Shown here one piece after another: positions 1 through 9,151 of a stretch of DNA of 64,000 nt. How positions within the stretch are numbered: position 1 is the stretch's first letter; each line of letters starts with the position of its first letter. A program made the position numbers and the translations under genes. Source of the DNA: Shewanella algae (GTDB lineage Bacteria > Pseudomonadota > Gammaproteobacteria > Enterobacterales > Shewanellaceae); contig NZ_CP068230.1 in assembly GCF_009183365.2 (NCBI RefSeq), positions 1,641,001 through 1,705,000 of the forward strand, given 5' to 3'. The notes below the pieces were generated by a model that was not told the origin of the DNA, did no database searches, and saw nothing but the letters and a program-made list of their open reading frames with translations.

Positions 1-420
1 GAGCAACTGGTGGTCGATTTAATGCTGGCCATGGGCTACGGCGGCAGCCAAAAGGATGCAGGGCAGGCGACTCAGTACAGTAACGATGGCGGTATAGATG
101 GCATCATCAAGGAAGATAAACTTGGGCTTGATTCCATCTACCTGCAAGCCAAACGCTATCGCGATAACGCAGTCGGCAGGCCGGATATCCAAGCCTTTGC
201 TGGTGCGCTCGATATGCACCGCGCCCGCAAAGGGGTGTTTATCACCACTTCGAGCTTCAGCAAAGATGCTCGCGACTTCGTCACCATGATTGAAAAGCGC
301 ATAGTGCTCATAGATGGCCGTGAACTTGCGGCGCTTATGATAGAGCACAATGTTGGCGTTTCGACTCGCGAGCTATATGCCGTAAAGGCGATAGACTCAG
401 ATTATTTTTTGGTAGACTAG
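1..420 (+). CDS. Mrr-like restriction endonuclease, C-terminal part (5' end outside window)
   Basis: The reading frame is open from base 1, so the N-terminus is missing; the visible ~139 residues end at TAG 418-420. The fragment has the layout of the Mrr_cat fold (PD-(D/E)xK superfamily): a GGIDGIIKED segment carrying the metal-binding Asp, then a strand ending in YLQAKRY, where Gln-Ala-Lys is the QxK variant of the catalytic motif, then the conserved stretch FAGALDMHRARKGVFITTSSFS, typical of Mrr proteins. Mrr-type enzymes are type IV nucleases that cut modified DNA, usually with an N-terminal DNA-binding winged helix, here lost off the edge. It lies 96 bp upstream of hsdM in the same direction, so this is a defence neighbourhood. 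The family assignment is firm; target specificity cannot be read from the fragment. Confidence 0.85.
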   Translation, partial: EQLVVDLMLAMGYGGSQKDAGQATQYSNDGGIDGIIKEDKLGLDSIYLQAKRYRDNAVGRPDIQAFAGALDMHRARKGVFITTSSFSKDARDFVTMIEKRIVLIDGRELAALMIEHNVGVSTRELYAVKAIDSDYFLVD

Positions 421-516
421 CCAACTTTTACTTTGTATTTATTTTCGCCTGAGTGAATTTAGGCCCCCAATAAAACTGATTACTAAGATAGATCTTCAAT
501 AACTTTTGGAAATGAA

Positions 517-3186
517 ATGCAAAAACTGACGCTTAACAAACTGTCCCGTAAGCTTTTTGAAGCTTGTGACATTCTGCGGGGCAAGATGGATGCTTCTGAA
601 TACAAAGAATACATTTTCGGGATTCTATTCCTTAAACGTATGTCTGACCAGTTTCATAAAGACTATGAAACCAAAGTAAAAGAGTTAAAAAAAGCAGGCC
701 ATAGTGACGCAGCTATCCAAACCGTAGTTGGTAAAGCGTCTCAGTTTAGTTTTTTCGTACCAGAGAAAGCGCGTTGGGAAAAACTGCGTCATTTAAAAAC
801 AAACGTCGGCTCAGGGTTAAACAAAGCACTGGAAGCATTGGAAGAGAGCAATACCAAGAAAGGCTTGGAAGGCGTACTCAAGCACATTAACTTCAACCGT
901 AAGGTGGGTAAAAAGCCTATCCCTGATGAGCGTCTGGTTGAGTTTATTCAGCACTTTGACAGCATCCCTCTCTCAAATGACGATTTTGAGTTCCCCGATC
1001 TATTGGGCGCAGCCTACGAATACCTGATCAAATACTTCGCCGACAGTGCAGGTAAAAAAGGCGGTGAGTTCTACACCCCTGCTGAAGTGGTGCGCTTGCT
1101 GGTGGAAATTCTTGAGCCTGCCGAAGGCATGGAAATCTACGATCCCACCTGTGGTTCCGGCGGTATGCTGATCCAAAGTCGCAACTACGTGCAGGAAACG
1201 GGCGGCAACGTTAAGAAAATTCACCTGTTCGGGCAAGAAGACAATGGCGGAACCTGGTCTATCTGTAAGATGAACATGATCTTGCACGGAACAGGCGGCG
1301 CAGACATTGAAAATGGTGACACACTAGCCACACCACTGCACCGAACCAAAGATGGTGAAGTGCGTCCTTTCGATCGCGTAATTGCCAACCCTCCGTTTTC
1401 ACAAAACTATAAGAAAGCGGATATGCAGCTCAAAGAACGCTTCAACACCTTTATGCCAGAATCTGGTAAAAAAGCGGACTTGATGTTTGTGCAGCACATG
1501 GTGGCCTCGCTCAAAGCCAACGGTAAAGCTGCCGTGGTCATGCCTCATGGCGTATTGTTCCGTGGTGCAGAAGAGCGTACTTGCCGCCAAGACTTCATTG
1601 AGCGCGGCATTCTTGAAGCCGTGATTGGCCTGCCGCAAGGTTTGTTCTACGGTACGGGCATTCCAGCCTGTGTGTTGGTGCTCAACAAAGCTGGACGTGA
1701 AAGCCGTGACTCAGTGCTGTTTATTAACGCTGACCGTGAATATCGTGAAGGCAAAAACCAAAACAGCTTACGCCCTGAAGATATTGAGAAAATCACCAGC
1801 GTCTATAAAGCCATGCTGGAAGATGATAAGCATCCTGGCGTCGAAAAATATGCGCGTTTGGTTCATAAAGACGAACTGGCGCGTGAAGATTACAACCTCA
1901 ATATTCGCCGCTATGTCGATAACAGCCCAGCACCTGAGCCTCAAAACGTTAAAGCACACTTAAACGGCGGTATTCCAACCAAAGAAATTGATGCGCTACA
2001 AAGCACTTGGAATGATTACCCAGGATTGAAAGAAAGCCTGTTCGTTCCACGTACTAACGACGAGTTTCAAGATTTTGCCGATGAGTTTGAAGGACTGTCA
2101 TCGCTCAAACCACATATTGAAAACTTCCCAGCAGTACTGAAAAAACATGCGGATTTTCAAGCGGCGTTGGATGATTGGAAACAAGACTTTGCAGGCTTTG
2201 AAGCGTTGGGCGACAAAAAGCTTGGTGATGAAGGTGTATTTGCACTGCGCCGAGAATCTCTGAATACCATTGAAAAGCACCTAATGCCGACCAAACTGCT
2301 GAACCAATACAAGGTGCGTGGCGCATTGGCAGATTGGTTTAAAACCCTGGAAGCAGATTTTAAATCTGTTGCTGCAAGCGGTTGGAACGCTGAGCTTATT
2401 CCTGACGAAGTGCTGTTCGCCAGCCAGTGCGCGGATGTGGTAGAAGAGCTGGAGACCAAACAGGCGCGTATCAGCGAACTACAAGCCTTTGTGGATGCAG
2501 CAGATGAAGAGGACTACGAGCCGACTGATGAAAATCCTGCGCTGCCATCTGAGTATGTTAAACAGCTTAAAGACGAGCTGAAAGAACACAAAGCGACGAT
2601 CAAAACCAGCTTGGCAGTGCTGAAAGCCCAAATCAAAGATGCATTCACCCAGCTGAAAAACAGTGCAGAACTCCCCAAAGGCACTAAGCAAGGGGATTTT
2701 GCAAAAGGGCTGACAGCCAAAGAACTGAACTTCGCAGTCCATGGCGAGATTCTTGCCTTAGCGGATGAACTTGGCGTTCAGTTAGATAACCTTGAGCTGA
2801 TCAAAGAGCACGCGCGAAAAGGCGCAATGGCGGCTGCTGAAGCATCTGCAATTGAAATCAAGCTTGCAGCACACAAAGCGTTGGAAGATGAATTGAAGCA
2901 GCTGAAAGCAGAAATCAAGGAAACTGAAAAACGCCGAGATGAACTGCTTGAGGCTGCCCGAGCGGCAATCACACCAGAACAGGCGAGAGTGTTGATTCTG
3001 GACCGGTTCAAAACTGAGTTGGATCGCCAGTATCAAAGCTATGTGCGTGCCTTGTTGCTTGACCGTATCGCTGCAATCGAGAACCTACACCGCAAGTACC
3101 AAGTTACCGCCAAAAGCATCATTGCCAAGCGAGAGCAGGAAGCGGGCAAATTAGCTGGCTTTATGAAGGAGCTGGGTTATGAGTGA
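517..3186 (+). CDS. hsdM: Type I restriction-modification system, N6-adenine methyltransferase subunit HsdM
   Basis: HsdM methylates adenine in the bipartite target defined by HsdS and is part of both the modification (M2S) and restriction (R2M2S) complexes. An HsdM N-terminal helical region covers about residues 1-170. The AdoMet-binding motif DPTCGSGGM starts near residue 209 and the catalytic NPPF motif near residue 291. At 889 residues it is much longer than usual HsdM (about 500-530): everything after about residue 480 is an extra charged, predicted coiled-coil region with a run of Lys/Glu/Ala-rich helices (about 650-860). The start has no strong Shine-Dalgarno, but ATG 517 is the first Met of the conserved N-terminus. 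It overlaps hsdS by 8 bp, indicating coupled translation. The long tail may replace or extend contacts with HsdS or HsdR; this is inference. Confidence 0.95.
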   Translation: MQKLTLNKLSRKLFEACDILRGKMDASEYKEYIFGILFLKRMSDQFHKDYETKVKELKKAGHSDAAIQTVVGKASQFSFFVPEKARWEKLRHLKTNVGSGLNKALEALEESNTKKGLEGVLKHINFNRKVGKKPIPDERLVEFIQHFDSIPLSNDDFEFPDLLGAAYEYLIKYFADSAGKKGGEFYTPAEVVRLLVEILEPAEGMEIYDPTCGSGGMLIQSRNYVQETGGNVKKIHLFGQEDNGGTWSICKMNMILHGTGGADIENGDTLATPLHRTKDGEVRPFDRVIANPPFSQNYKKADMQLKERFNTFMPESGKKADLMFVQHMVASLKANGKAAVVMPHGVLFRGAEERTCRQDFIERGILEAVIGLPQGLFYGTGIPACVLVLNKAGRESRDSVLFINADREYREGKNQNSLRPEDIEKITSVYKAMLEDDKHPGVEKYARLVHKDELAREDYNLNIRRYVDNSPAPEPQNVKAHLNGGIPTKEIDALQSTWNDYPGLKESLFVPRTNDEFQDFADEFEGLSSLKPHIENFPAVLKKHADFQAALDDWKQDFAGFEALGDKKLGDEGVFALRRESLNTIEKHLMPTKLLNQYKVRGALADWFKTLEADFKSVAASGWNAELIPDEVLFASQCADVVEELETKQARISELQAFVDAADEEDYEPTDENPALPSEYVKQLKDELKEHKATIKTSLAVLKAQIKDAFTQLKNSAELPKGTKQGDFAKGLTAKELNFAVHGEILALADELGVQLDNLELIKEHARKGAMAAAEASAIEIKLAAHKALEDELKQLKAEIKETEKRRDELLEAARAAITPEQARVLILDRFKTELDRQYQSYVRALLLDRIAAIENLHRKYQVTAKSIIAKREQEAGKLAGFMKELGYE

Positions 3187-4414
3187 TTTTGAAGAGTATG
3201 TTCTGGGTGAGCATATTGAGTCGTTATCAGGCTTTCCTTTTTCTTCGGAGATGTTTTCGATTGAGGATGGGATGCCACTAATCAGAATTCGTAACGTTAC
3301 AGATAATGAAACTCCCGATGTTTTCTATCAAGGGGAGTATTCTGATCTTTATCTAGTTGAAAACGATGACGTACTCATTGGCATGGATGGAGATTTTCAT
3401 ATTGTTCGATGGAAAGGTGGAGAGGGAGTTCTCAATCAACGTGTGCTTAAAATATTTGAAAAGCCTAATTCTGAACTTGATATGAATTTTGTTTTTTATT
3501 GGTTGGCAGACTTTCTACCAAAACTGAATGCTGTTACAGCAGCGACAACAGTTAAGCATTTATCAGTGAAAGATATAGCAACCGCAGTTGTGAAAGCGCC
3601 AAGTAAGGAAGCTCAGACCAAGATAGGTATGATCTTACGCACCATCGACAACCAAATCGACGCCACTCAAGCCCTTATCGACAAATACACTGCTATCAAA
3701 CAAGGCATGATGGCAGATTTGTTTAGCCGAGGTATCGACCCAGAAACCAAAGCCCTTCGTCCAACGTTTGAAGAAGCGCCAGAGCTTTATCATAAAACGC
3801 CTTTGGGGATGTTGCCGAAGGGGTGGAGTGTCGCAAAGTTAGCGAAATTAGCTACAAAAATTACTGATGGGGATCACCACACACCTAAGCGTAGTTCTGA
3901 AGGCCGTTATTTGTTAAGTGCACGAAATATTCATGATGGTTATCTGGACTTCTCTAAAGTGGATTATGTCCCAGAGTTTGAATACCAGCGAATGATAAAA
4001 CGATGCTTCCCTGAAGCCGGCGACATCTTTATTTCTTGCTCAGGTTCAATAGGGCGAGTTTGTGAAGTTCCGGAAAACTTTAGTTGTGCCTTAGTTCGAA
4101 GCGTAGCGCTAGTAAAACTGGATAACAACTTGGTGCAGTCCAGTTACATTTGCTGGTGGCTCAGGACTGAGAAGATGCAAAAAGCCATGATAAATTCGGC
4201 ATTACAGGCTGCGCAACCTAACTTGTTTCAAGGTGCTATCGAACAGTTGGACGCAGTTTTATGTGATTCTGAGGAACAATTTTTAATATCAGAAAGGCTC
4301 AATGCAATAGAGAACATGATGCTTTTGAATAAGAGAGAGCTACAAAAACTCGAAGTTCAAAAAGCAGGCCTAATGCAAGACCTCTTAACTGGCAAAGTCC
4401 CCGTACCTGCATAA
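3179..4414 (+). CDS. hsdS: Type I restriction-modification system, specificity subunit HsdS
   Basis: HsdS carries two target-recognition domains that set the two half-sites of the DNA target and docks HsdM and HsdR. The 411-residue protein shows two repeated halves. Each ends in a conserved helix: about residues 150-190 (IDNQIDATQALIDKYTAIKQ) and the C-terminus (MLLNKRELQKLEVQKAGLMQ, followed by DLLTGKVP). The second recognition domain begins near residue 212 with LGMLPKGWSVAKLAKLATKI, a typical HsdS domain opening. The first domain is AT-richer than the surrounding genes, consistent with domain swapping. The start ATG lies inside the hsdM stop region (8-bp overlap). A 61-bp gap separates it from hsdR, so the three genes likely form one operon. 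Recognition sequence cannot be predicted from what is visible. Confidence 0.95.
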   Translation: MSDFEEYVLGEHIESLSGFPFSSEMFSIEDGMPLIRIRNVTDNETPDVFYQGEYSDLYLVENDDVLIGMDGDFHIVRWKGGEGVLNQRVLKIFEKPNSELDMNFVFYWLADFLPKLNAVTAATTVKHLSVKDIATAVVKAPSKEAQTKIGMILRTIDNQIDATQALIDKYTAIKQGMMADLFSRGIDPETKALRPTFEEAPELYHKTPLGMLPKGWSVAKLAKLATKITDGDHHTPKRSSEGRYLLSARNIHDGYLDFSKVDYVPEFEYQRMIKRCFPEAGDIFISCSGSIGRVCEVPENFSCALVRSVALVKLDNNLVQSSYICWWLRTEKMQKAMINSALQAAQPNLFQGAIEQLDAVLCDSEEQFLISERLNAIENMMLLNKRELQKLEVQKAGLMQDLLTGKVPVPA

Positions 4415-4475
4415 CAAAAAAGAAGAAAATGGCAGCAGGCTAACGCCTCGCTGCCAGTAATAAGGATATCAAACA

Positions 4476-7400
4476 ATGTCAGAGTACCTATTGGTTGAAA
4501 AGCCGCTGCTAAACCAGCTTAAAAGCATGGGCTGGGATGTGACGGATTTAGGGCAAGGTGTGCCTACCGACCCAACCACCAGCTTTCGCAGCTCTTTTCG
4601 TGAAGTCATCTTAAAAGACATTTTTAAAGCCGCAGTACATCGCATCAATACCACGGATGACGGTAAGCCCTGGCTGACGGATAGCCAACTCGATGTCTTG
4701 CTGGATGACGTCACCGACTTTGGTACTCACAAATTACTGGCAGCCAATGAAGAGTTTATTGGCCGTCTGCATAAGTGGCAGATCGACCGTAACGAACTGA
4801 CCGGCGAAGAAGATCCGGTTGTTAAGCTGATTGATTTTGATAACTGGGAAAACAACACTTTCACCGCCATCAATCAGTTCCGTGTTGATACGCCAGGGTT
4901 GGGGAAAGAGCACATTCGCCCAGACATTGCATTGTTCGTCAACGGCCTGCCGTTGGTGGTGATTGAGTGTAAAGAGCAGTCACAGCATTGCTGTAACCCA
5001 ATGGCAGCAGGTATTGACCAATTGCGCCGCTATGCAGACTTGCGCGAGCCTGAACACAGTAAACTGCGCGAAGGTGAACCGGCTCTGTTCTTTACCAACC
5101 AGTTGATGATCAGCACCTACGGTGATGATTGCAAAGTGGGTACCATCACCTCAAATGAAGATTACTACTTCAACTGGAAAACCATCCACCCCGATACCGA
5201 GCCTTATATTGCACCAGAAATTGGCACCCATCGCAGCCAGGAAAAGCTCGTTCAGGGCATGCTCCACCCACAAAGACTGCTTGATATCACCTGTTGTTTT
5301 ACCCTGTTTATGGATACCGACAACGGCCCTCGTATAAAGGTGATTTGCCGTTACCAACAATTTCGCGCGGTGCAGAAAATCATTGAGCGGATGGAGCAGG
5401 GCGAAACGGGCATTCAACGTTCAGGCGTGGTTTGGCATACTCAGGGAAGCGGAAAAAGCCTGACTATGGTGTTCTTGGTGCGCAAGCTTCGTCGCCATCC
5501 TGAGCTGAAAAGTTACAAGGTATTGATGGTTAACGACCGGAGTGACCTTGAAGAGCAACTGACCAATACCGCTGCGTTAATTGGTGATACGGTCATTGAG
5601 ATCAAGAGCACCAAGGATGCAAAAGAGAAGCTGGCGAACGACACTTCGAACACTAACATGGTGATGGTGCATAAGTTCCGCGAGCAAGACAGCAGTTTCC
5701 TGCCTGAATCCGTTCGTAAGCTGTTATCTAAGCATCTTGCAGAAGCAAAAGAAGCAGGTGACGTTGAACGTATTGAAGAGCTGGAAGCTGACTTTGATGC
5801 TGAGATTGTCATGCATCGACCTTTCGGCGTGATCAACGCCGGTGAAAAAGTGCTGATCTTGGTGGATGAGGCGCACCGCACCCAGCGAGGCGGAAAAGAC
5901 CGCCCAAGCCTTTCAGATAATTTGTTTGATGCTTTCCCCAAATCAACCCGAGTGGCGTTTACGGGAACGCCGCTTATTGCGGACCATCACACTTATCCAA
6001 CCTGGAAGCGCTTTGGCGTCAGCCAAGAAAAAGCCTATATCGACAAATACAAACTTCAGGATGCCGTCGATGATGGTGCCACGTTAAAAATCCTCTACGA
6101 AGGTAAAACCGCTGACAGTGCGATTTACGATAAAGCGGGGTTTGATACCAAGTTTGAAGATCTCTTTGCGGACAGAACAGAAGAAGAGTTAAGAGAGATC
6201 CGTAAGAAGTACGGTGCGGAAGGGGATATTCTTGAAGCAGAGAAGCGCATTGAGGAAATTGCTGAGGACTTAGTAAAACACTACATACGGCAGATTTTGC
6301 CAGCAGGCTTTAAAGCTCAGGTGGTGTGCTCTTCCAAGCAAGCAGCTGTTCATTACCAAACCTACATTGAAAAAGCGCTGGCGAAAGAAATCGAGCGATA
6401 CAAAAAACAGCCAGAGCAATGTATCGACAAAGCCTGGCTTGAACGCCTTGAGTTTTTGAAAACGGCGGTCGTGATCTCCAGTGATGATAACAATGAAGCT
6501 GCGTCTTTCACCTACGCCAGAAAGCAGGCCAAAGAGCTAAAAGCCGTTGAGAGCTTCAAGAAGAAGTTTGATCACAGCAAGCCAAATACTGGCGTCGCTT
6601 TCTTGATTGTTTGCGACATGCTGTTAACGGGCTTCGATGCGCCAATTGAACAGGTAATGTATCTCGATAAGAAATTGCGAGAACATAATTTGCTGCAAAC
6701 TATTGCCCGTGTGAACCGCACTGCGAAAGAAAAGCAGCGTGGGTATATCGTCGATTACATTGGTCTGGCTCATCACCTAAGAGATGCGCTGTCTATGTAC
6801 TCTCAGGATGATCAAGACGACATTCTGAAAGGCTTGCAAAACATTGATAGCGAAGTACCGGTTTTGGAAAGTCGATATCGCCGATTGCTTCAGCTGTTTA
6901 CTGACCTCAAGGTTTACAACATTGAAGCGTTTGTGAACCAGAAGCTCAATGTCGATGAACACTATCAAGTTCAGCTTCAAGCGATTGCAGTTTTAGAAGA
7001 CCCTCGCCAGCGTGACAGTTTCAACGTGTTCTTGAAGAAGTTTCTTCAAAGCATGGACATCATCATGCCCAACTCCTTGGCGGACCCCTACAAAACGCCT
7101 ATGTACCAGTTTGTGCATATTCAAGCGAAAGCACGTCAGCGTTACCAAGATGACAGTATGAGCTTCCAAGGCGTGGGTGCAAAAATTCGCCACCTTGTAA
7201 ACGAGCATCTGATCAGCCTGGGTATAAACCCTAAAATCAAACCGATTGATCTGTTCAGTGATGCGTTTATGGCACATATGGGTAAAGAGGCGGATTTACA
7301 AGCACAAGCGAGTGAGATGGAGCACGCCATTCGTAAGCACTGCAAAGTCAATGCGGATGATGACCCAGTTTTTTACAAGAGAATGAGTGAAAAACTGGAT

Positions 7401-8462
7401 GAGATTATCAAGAAGCATGCGGGCAACTGGGATAAATTGATTCTAGCTCAGAGCGCCTTGCGTGATGAAATCGACGCGGGACGCGGCCCTAACGCTAAAA
7501 TCGCCGACCCATTCTTTGATCTGATTGTCAGCATTGCATTCCCAAATGGCGAGCCTGTTAAGCCTATGGATAAGGTCAAAGCCTGTGTCGACGCCATTAT
7601 GGACGAGCTGGGTGAGAATATTGGCAGCCTAGACTTCTGGGAACGCGATGATTTGATTTCGGAGCTAGAAGGGAAAGTTGAAATGCGCTTCTTACTAAGT
7701 GGCGTACCTCAATTGAGTGAGCTAAGTGAGCAACTGACAACTGAAGTAGTGGCATTAGCGCGCAGGAGGGAGTTGTTAATTCTGTCTGAACAGGCGCTGA
7801 ATGAGCGTATCGATGAAATTATCGAAATGCTTCGTGCTATTGCCCCTGAAGCGTTACAAAAACAAATCAGCAAGCAACCAGACCTCTCATTGTTGAAATA
7901 TGACTTGGATGGTGTTGATTTATTCCTGGCCCAAGAGCTGGAGCAATATGAGAGCTTCTACGAACTAGCGTTGATTAAGGTAGCAACCGATATTCACTAT
8001 GTTGAAGACGCAGAACACCATTCATCGCTGCCGTATGAAGTCAGGAAGCAGTTTTTACTTAATGCTGAAGATGTTCGAGAAGCTCTTGCCGATATAATTC
8101 TATCAATTCAATCAGAGCTAACTTTTCCTGATTTTGAACATAAGCCTATAGTTGCCTTAAAAGAGACAGCAAAAGGCAGTTTGTTTATAACTGTTGTCGT
8201 GGGGGTAATGACCAATTTTATCTACGATGTCATTAAAACGACTGCCTTGAAGGGACGACAACCGATAAAAGACATAGTTTCAAAAGGTGGTCGAGTTAAA
8301 AGTGAGTTACCTGCATTGGTTGAACGAAATCGAGCAGAGCGCGGGCTTAATGAATCAAATTATCGGATTTCTTATACCGAAGAAAGAAACTTAGTTGATG
8401 ATGCACTAAAACAACTGCGTGACCGCAATTTACCCAACCCAGATAAGAATAAACATCACTAA
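4476..8462 (+). CDS. hsdR: Type I restriction-modification system, restriction/translocase subunit HsdR
   Basis: HsdR is the ATP-driven DNA translocase and nuclease of the type I complex. The N-terminal HSDR_N nuclease domain has the PD-(D/E)xK signature: RPDIALF followed by VVIECKEQ near residue 162. The SF2 motor follows: Walker A HTQGSGKSLT near residue 320, DEAH at about 463-466, motif III AFTGTPL near 490, and the motif VI region LQTIARVNRT near 740. At 1328 residues it is longer than EcoKI HsdR (about 1170). The last ~200 residues include a hydrophobic stretch, LFITVVVGVMTNFIYDVI, near residue 1235, unusual for a cytosolic motor, followed by a polar tail. Start ATG 4476 follows an AAGGATATCAAACA leader. 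The stop TAA shares its final A with the next ATG. Confidence 0.95.
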   Translation: MSEYLLVEKPLLNQLKSMGWDVTDLGQGVPTDPTTSFRSSFREVILKDIFKAAVHRINTTDDGKPWLTDSQLDVLLDDVTDFGTHKLLAANEEFIGRLHKWQIDRNELTGEEDPVVKLIDFDNWENNTFTAINQFRVDTPGLGKEHIRPDIALFVNGLPLVVIECKEQSQHCCNPMAAGIDQLRRYADLREPEHSKLREGEPALFFTNQLMISTYGDDCKVGTITSNEDYYFNWKTIHPDTEPYIAPEIGTHRSQEKLVQGMLHPQRLLDITCCFTLFMDTDNGPRIKVICRYQQFRAVQKIIERMEQGETGIQRSGVVWHTQGSGKSLTMVFLVRKLRRHPELKSYKVLMVNDRSDLEEQLTNTAALIGDTVIEIKSTKDAKEKLANDTSNTNMVMVHKFREQDSSFLPESVRKLLSKHLAEAKEAGDVERIEELEADFDAEIVMHRPFGVINAGEKVLILVDEAHRTQRGGKDRPSLSDNLFDAFPKSTRVAFTGTPLIADHHTYPTWKRFGVSQEKAYIDKYKLQDAVDDGATLKILYEGKTADSAIYDKAGFDTKFEDLFADRTEEELREIRKKYGAEGDILEAEKRIEEIAEDLVKHYIRQILPAGFKAQVVCSSKQAAVHYQTYIEKALAKEIERYKKQPEQCIDKAWLERLEFLKTAVVISSDDNNEAASFTYARKQAKELKAVESFKKKFDHSKPNTGVAFLIVCDMLLTGFDAPIEQVMYLDKKLREHNLLQTIARVNRTAKEKQRGYIVDYIGLAHHLRDALSMYSQDDQDDILKGLQNIDSEVPVLESRYRRLLQLFTDLKVYNIEAFVNQKLNVDEHYQVQLQAIAVLEDPRQRDSFNVFLKKFLQSMDIIMPNSLADPYKTPMYQFVHIQAKARQRYQDDSMSFQGVGAKIRHLVNEHLISLGINPKIKPIDLFSDAFMAHMGKEADLQAQASEMEHAIRKHCKVNADDDPVFYKRMSEKLDEIIKKHAGNWDKLILAQSALRDEIDAGRGPNAKIADPFFDLIVSIAFPNGEPVKPMDKVKACVDAIMDELGENIGSLDFWERDDLISELEGKVEMRFLLSGVPQLSELSEQLTTEVVALARRRELLILSEQALNERIDEIIEMLRAIAPEALQKQISKQPDLSLLKYDLDGVDLFLAQELEQYESFYELALIKVATDIHYVEDAEHHSSLPYEVRKQFLLNAEDVREALADIILSIQSELTFPDFEHKPIVALKETAKGSLFITVVVGVMTNFIYDVIKTTALKGRQPIKDIVSKGGRVKSELPALVERNRAERGLNESNYRISYTEERNLVDDALKQLRDRNLPNPDKNKHH

Positions 8463-9142
8463 TGCGATACAAAGATATCAAATACAGCTTGAAACAAAGC
8501 AAGCGAAAGACCACCAGCATTCTTATCGAACGGGATGGGAATGTCACTGTGCTTGCGCCTGAAAGTTACGATATTGAAAAAGTAGAGAGCATCATTGAGG
8601 AAAAACGCAGTTGGATTTATCGTAACCTTGCAGAGTGGGAAGATCTTAACCGCACTAAAGTCGAACGTGAGTTCGTGAGCGGTGAGGGCTTTCCCTACCT
8701 GGGCTGCAATTATCGCTTAAAGCTGGTGGACGAGCAGAAAGAAGACTTGATCCTGAAAAATGGTTACTTCCTCATGCGCCGTGATAAAGCGGAATACGGT
8801 AGCGAGCTATTCAAACACTTCTATCGCACTAAGGGGTTATCTCGTATTAGTAAACGGGTAGAGCATTTCGCCCCAAAGCTAGGAGTGAATTATCGTGCAA
8901 TCCGCGTAATGGAGCTTCAGCACCACTGGGCCTCCTGCTCACCAAAGGGCGACTTGAATTTTCACTGGCGCTGTCTAATGGCACCGCTTTCGGTACTTGA
9001 TTATATTGTTGTTCATGAACTTGCTCATAGAGTGTATCGGAACCATGATGCTGCGTTTTGGAATCTGGTAGATAAAATAATGCCTGACTACCAGAAACAG
9101 GTTTCTTGGCTGAAGCTTAATGGAGCTGGATTGGATCTCTAG
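8462..9142 (+). CDS. YgjP-like (DUF45) zinc metallopeptidase-fold protein
   Basis: A 226-residue member of the YgjP/DUF45 family (Pfam YgjP-like metallopeptidase), related to SprT and M48-type proteases. The zinc motif HELAH is at residues 185-189, with the downstream YRNHDAAFW segment supplying the likely third ligand. The preceding HHWASCSPKGDLNFHWR stretch is the family hallmark. The ATG overlaps the hsdR stop by one base (TAATG), which argues for translational coupling and operon membership. Such genes are often found just downstream of type I hsdR genes. Whether it matures, degrades or regulates HsdR (type I nucleases are known to be controlled by proteolysis, ClpXP in E. coli) is open; that role is inference only. 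Confidence 0.88.
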   Translation: MRYKDIKYSLKQSKRKTTSILIERDGNVTVLAPESYDIEKVESIIEEKRSWIYRNLAEWEDLNRTKVEREFVSGEGFPYLGCNYRLKLVDEQKEDLILKNGYFLMRRDKAEYGSELFKHFYRTKGLSRISKRVEHFAPKLGVNYRAIRVMELQHHWASCSPKGDLNFHWRCLMAPLSVLDYIVVHELAHRVYRNHDAAFWNLVDKIMPDYQKQVSWLKLNGAGLDL

Positions 9143-9151
9143 CCAACTGGG

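Noticed and set aside
10..420. A complete 136-residue protein starting at GTG 10
   Set aside because: The frame is open to base 1 and the Mrr family needs an N-terminal domain; it is the tail of a gene cut by the window edge.
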